Positions 21,821 to 24,067 of a stretch of DNA of 24,067 nt are shown in pieces. The stretch's first letter is position 1; each line of letters opens with the position of its first letter. The DNA lies in contig DFSO01000094.1 in assembly GCA_002378665.1 (NCBI GenBank), positions 75,711 through 99,777 on the forward strand, written 5' to 3'. The position numbers and the translations under genes were made by a program. Below the pieces are notes generated by a model. That model worked only from the letters and a program-made list of their open reading frames with translations, did not search any database and was not told the origin of the DNA. The DNA is from Loktanella sp. UBA3435. Its GTDB lineage: Bacteria > Pseudomonadota > Alphaproteobacteria > Rhodobacterales > Rhodobacteraceae.

Positions 21821-21927
21821 GGTTCTTCTCCGGTCTAGGCCTGCCGCAAGTCTTATGCAGCACAGCTCTTCGATATGTTTTTGTAATCATTCAGTGCATT
21901 GGAGGTCGTCATCTGAAAAACACCCCC

Positions 21928-21933
21928 TATATT
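21928..21933 (+). promoter_or_regulatory. -10 box giving a possible leaderless mRNA for the DUF4174 gene
   Basis: TATATT ends 7 bases before the ATG at 21941, the spacing expected when transcription starts at the start codon. No Shine-Dalgarno precedes the ATG. The -35 region (about 21905-21910, GTCGTC) does not match the consensus, so this is tentative. Confidence 0.35.
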
Positions 21934-21940
21934 GATTGGT

Positions 21941-22393
21941 ATGAAAGCACTTATCCTCAGCGCGGTTCTTAGTTGTCTTGCCTCTGTTACAGCGGCGCAA
22001 ACGGCATTGGAAACGTGGGAAGCGGACCGCACCCACATCTTTAACGCGACCGAGATAGATCCTGCCGATTTTGTCTGGATCGGGCGGCCGATTGTTGTGT
22101 TTGCGCAAAGCCCGCTTGATCCGCAATTTGTGCAGCAGATGGAACTGCTCGCCGCGCGCCCTGACGCATTAGCCGAACGTGACGTGGTGGTGATCATCGA
22201 CACTGATCCCGCGGCCAAATCTGCGCTGCGTATGTCGCTGCGTCCGCGTGCGTTCATGCTGGCGATCATCGACAAGGAAGGAAGTACGTCCATTCGTATA
22301 CCTGCCCCTTGGGACGTGCGTGAAATCTCGCGGAACATCGACAAAACGCCGTTGCGCCAGCAAGAAGTGCGCGAAAGACGCGTCGCAGAGTAG
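21941..22393 (+). CDS. DUF4174 domain protein, secreted
   Basis: The 150-residue product starts with a signal peptide (MKALILSAVLSCLASVTAAQ, cleavage near TAA-QT or AAQ). The mature part reads FVWIGRPIVVFAQSPLDP, a helix QFVQQMELLAARPDALAERD, a strand VVVIIDTDP, then FMLAIIDKEGST and a C-terminal PWDVREISRNIDKTPLRQQE, matching the DUF4174 family, which looks like a degenerate thioredoxin-like fold without the CxxC motif. Function unknown; periplasmic. It is opposite in strand to the mutase and to pccA, between which it is wedged, with only 10 bases between its stop and the stop of the convergent membrane-protein gene. An upstream TTG (21932) is a poorer start. Confidence 0.82.
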   Translation: MKALILSAVLSCLASVTAAQTALETWEADRTHIFNATEIDPADFVWIGRPIVVFAQSPLDPQFVQQMELLAARPDALAERDVVVIIDTDPAAKSALRMSLRPRAFMLAIIDKEGSTSIRIPAPWDVREISRNIDKTPLRQQEVRERRVAE

Positions 22394-22403
22394 ACAGAAT
22401 GCC

Positions 22404-22784
22404 TCACCGCCCATGCGCCTGTTTTGACGTCACCGCGAAATAGGCCAAACCGTATAAAGCAGTCGCGCCAAGCAATGTCGCCAGTTGATTGGAGAGCCCT
22501 GCGCCAACCAAACGTCCGCATAAATATAGCAGCGAATAAATGGCAATGGCGCCAAATAGGAATGTCCGCAGTGGGTCGATCGGCACGTTCATAACGCGCA
22601 CCCCCCCCAAAAACACAACGACCGCGATCATTGGCGTCATGATCGCAATCGTCGGCAGGCCACTATTCAGGTTCAGGGTCTGCGGATCAATCAGCCCGAT
22701 GAGCGCCGTCATTGCCGCGAGCAAACCACCGACATAGGCTACCGTGCAAACCAGAAAACGACGGGCGCGCGGTGACATGATCAT
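22404..22784 (-). CDS. Small four-helix membrane protein downstream of pccA, unknown
   Basis: I do not recognise the family. The 126-residue product has about four predicted transmembrane helices (near 10-32, 45-62, 72-93, 97-119), a basic N-terminus (MSPRARR) and a basic C-terminus (SKQAHGR), so both ends are probably cytoplasmic. The ATG at 22784 overlaps the pccA stop (ATGA) and has GGAG at good spacing inside the pccA end, so it is translated with pccA. The coding sequence contains a T5G8 tract at 22601-22613, in frame and within the second or third helix. Similar small membrane genes follow pccA in relatives, as far as I recall, with no known role. Confidence 0.75.
   Translation of the reverse strand: MIMSPRARRFLVCTVAYVGGLLAAMTALIGLIDPQTLNLNSGLPTIAIMTPMIAVVVFLGGVRVMNVPIDPLRTFLFGAIAIYSLLYLCGRLVGAGLSNQLATLLGATALYGLAYFAVTSKQAHGR
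22601..22613 (-). repeat. Mononucleotide tract T5G8 within the small membrane protein gene
   Basis: The plus strand reads C8 then A5, i.e. TTTTTGGGGGGGG in the coding direction, encoding Phe-Leu-Gly-Gly. Such a tract can slip during replication or transcription, or promote ribosomal frameshifting. The reading frame is open and membrane-like on both sides, so the present length is in frame. Confidence 0.7.
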
Positions 22785-24067
22785 TCAAACTCCATAATCA
22801 CTGCGTCAACGGCCAAACTATCACCCGCTACAGCATTAATCTTCGCGACCACACCCTTTTTCTCGGCACGCAAGATGTTCTCCATCTTCATTGCTTCGAC
22901 GGTGCAAAGTGCTTGCCCCTCATGAACTTCATCACCGACGGAGACATCAATTTTTACGATCAAACCAGGCATTGGGCACAGCAGAAGCTTTGATGTATCC
23001 GCAGGCACTTTTTCCAGCATCAATGAGGCAAGTTCTGCCTGACGCGGCGTGCGCACGTGGACTTTGAGATCGGCACCACGATAACGGACGCGGAAACCAC
23101 CCGAAATCTTGCCAATTTTCATTACAAGCGGGCTACCATCGACCATCATCCGCGCCAAAGGATCGCCAGGTGTCCAATCACCCTCGACCCGCAGCGTTTC
23201 GCCACCGATTGTGACGTCAGAGCCTGCTTTATCGGCCTTAATCAAAGTGTTATGCGATTGCCCTTGCAGGCTCACGACCCAGTCAGCCCCGATTTTGCGT
23301 TCGTGATTATCCATCCGTCCCGAAATGCGCGTCCGACGGATTTCGGCGACACGGTGCATCGCCGCCGCCGCCGCCCCGACCCGCTTCAACATAGCATCGC
23401 TCAAGGACACGCCATTAAAGCCATCGGGAAATTCTTCCTCGATAAAGGCTGTGGTCATATTGCCCGAGGTGAATTTCTCGTGGTCATAAACTGAGGCCAA
23501 GAACGGCAAGTTGTGCCCGATCCCTTCGACCTCAAACCCATCCAAGGCCAGACGCATTTCCTCAATCGCCGCCGCACGGGTTGGTGCCCACGTGCAGAGT
23601 TTGGCGATCATCGGATCGTAGAACATGCTGATTTCGCCGCCCTCATAAACACCCGTATCATTGCGCACAGCACGGGTTGGGTGCGCTTCCTCGGCTGGCG
23701 GACGGTAGCGGGTCAAACGGCCAATCGAGGGCAAGAACCCGCGATATGGGTCTTCGGCATAAAGACGACTTTCCATTGCCCAGCCGTTGATTTTCAAGTC
23801 TTCTTGCTTCATCGGCAGCGTTTCACCGTAGGCCACGCGGATCATCTGCTCGACCAGATCAATGCCAGTGATCAGCTCGGTGACGGGGTGTTCCACCTGC
23901 AAACGGGTATTCATCTCAAGGAAGTAGAAATTGCGGTCACCATCAACGATAAATTCCACGGTGCCCGCAGAAGAATAGCTCACAGCCTTAGCCAATGCGA
24001 CAGACTGTGCGCCCATCGCGGCGCGTGTTTCTTCATCAAGGAACGGGCTTGGCGCCTCTTCGATCAC
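22781..24067 (-). CDS. pccA: Propionyl-CoA carboxylase alpha (biotin-containing) subunit, 5' end outside the window
   Basis: This is the C-terminal 429 codons of an acyl-CoA carboxylase biotin carboxylase subunit; the frame is open to the window edge (GTG-ATC reads as V-I within the body, in VIEEAPSPFLD, not as a start). Biotin carboxylase core residues are visible in YFLEMNTRLQVEHPVTE and ESRLYAEDPYRGFLPS. A long linking domain of roughly 230 residues (about 165-350) follows, as in the BT domain of propionyl-CoA carboxylase, then the biotinyl domain with EAMKMEN, whose Lys carries biotin. The BT-type domain and adjoining methylmalonyl-CoA mutase favour propionyl-CoA rather than acetyl- or methylcrotonyl-CoA. 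Product is (S)-methylmalonyl-CoA, which, after epimerisation, feeds the mutase encoded at 19694. Confidence 0.95.
   Translation of the reverse strand: MIEEAPSPFLDEETRAAMGAQSVALAKAVSYSSAGTVEFIVDGDRNFYFLEMNTRLQVEHPVTELITGIDLVEQMIRVAYGETLPMKQEDLKINGWAMESRLYAEDPYRGFLPSIGRLTRYRPPAEEAHPTRAVRNDTGVYEGGEISMFYDPMIAKLCTWAPTRAAAIEEMRLALDGFEVEGIGHNLPFLASVYDHEKFTSGNMTTAFIEEEFPDGFNGVSLSDAMLKRVGAAAAAMHRVAEIRRTRISGRMDNHERKIGADWVVSLQGQSHNTLIKADKAGSDVTIGGETLRVEGDWTPGDPLARMMVDGSPLVMKIGKISGGFRVRYRGADLKVHVRTPRQAELASLMLEKVPADTSKLLLCPMPGLIVKIDVSVGDEVHEGQALCTVEAMKMENILRAEKKGVVAKINAVAGDSLAVDAVIMEFE

Noticed and set aside
21853..22521. Open frame of 222 codons opposite the DUF4174 gene
   Set aside because: The plus strand here has a signal peptide and a recognised family, while the minus frame is Ser/Arg-rich and crosses two genes.
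23339..23400. Run of GCC codons (Ala repeat) in pccA, looking like a trinucleotide repeat
   Set aside because: It encodes a short Ala run in a helix of the carboxylase; imperfect and of ordinary length.

Overview
The window looks like a chromosomal segment of a marine alphaproteobacterium of the Roseobacter group (Rhodobacteraceae). This rests on protein-level recognition: a short proline-tRNA ligase of the alphaproteobacterial type, an hdaA-ppk-ppx cluster, a single LolC/E-type permease with LolD, and a propionyl-CoA carboxylase / methylmalonyl-CoA mutase neighbourhood. I saw no rRNA, tRNA, insertion sequence, CRISPR array or intact phage gene.

Layout. 1-640: the 3' part of an AT-richer VasI-family secreted protein on the plus strand, closed by a hairpin. 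639-5219 (minus): an envelope block. A LolC/E permease, LolD ATPase and Ldh-family oxidoreductase are joined by overlapping start/stop codons, followed closely by a small lipoprotein, then a DUF3047 protein and a lipoprotein cytochrome c. The last two have hairpins over their ribosome-binding regions. 5312-6782: a DUF2937 protein and a six-helix membrane protein lie between lol and proS; the latter has a clear TTGACA/TATTAT promoter. 6779-8116: proS. 8357-14482 (plus): a secreted fasciclin protein, then an AI-2E-type exporter, hdaA, ppk and ppx in a tight run joining replication control to polyphosphate turnover.

14479-16485 (minus): a Met-rich periplasmic protein, then sco and pcuC (copper delivery to cytochrome oxidase) and a small Cys/His protein that may be translated leaderless. 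16531-18230: an exonuclease/endonuclease/phosphatase-family protein coupled to a TerB-DnaJ protein. 18263-19323: GNAT and glyoxalase-like (VOC) genes with a good terminator. 19441-19668: a remnant of the first 65-70 residues of an NhaA Na+/H+ antiporter. 19694-24067: methylmalonyl-CoA mutase, a DUF4174 protein, a small membrane protein with a T5G8 tract, and the 3' two thirds of pccA, i.e. the propionyl-CoA to succinyl-CoA branch.

Most of the window is ordinary core genome. I did not find a convincing new multi-gene system. The points most worth a second look are the hairpins over ribosome-binding sites at 1029-1074 and 1734-1765, a 10-base sequence shared by two hairpin loops (1776-1785 and 16080-16089), two apparently leaderless genes, the nhaA remnant, and the orphan VasI gene at the left edge.
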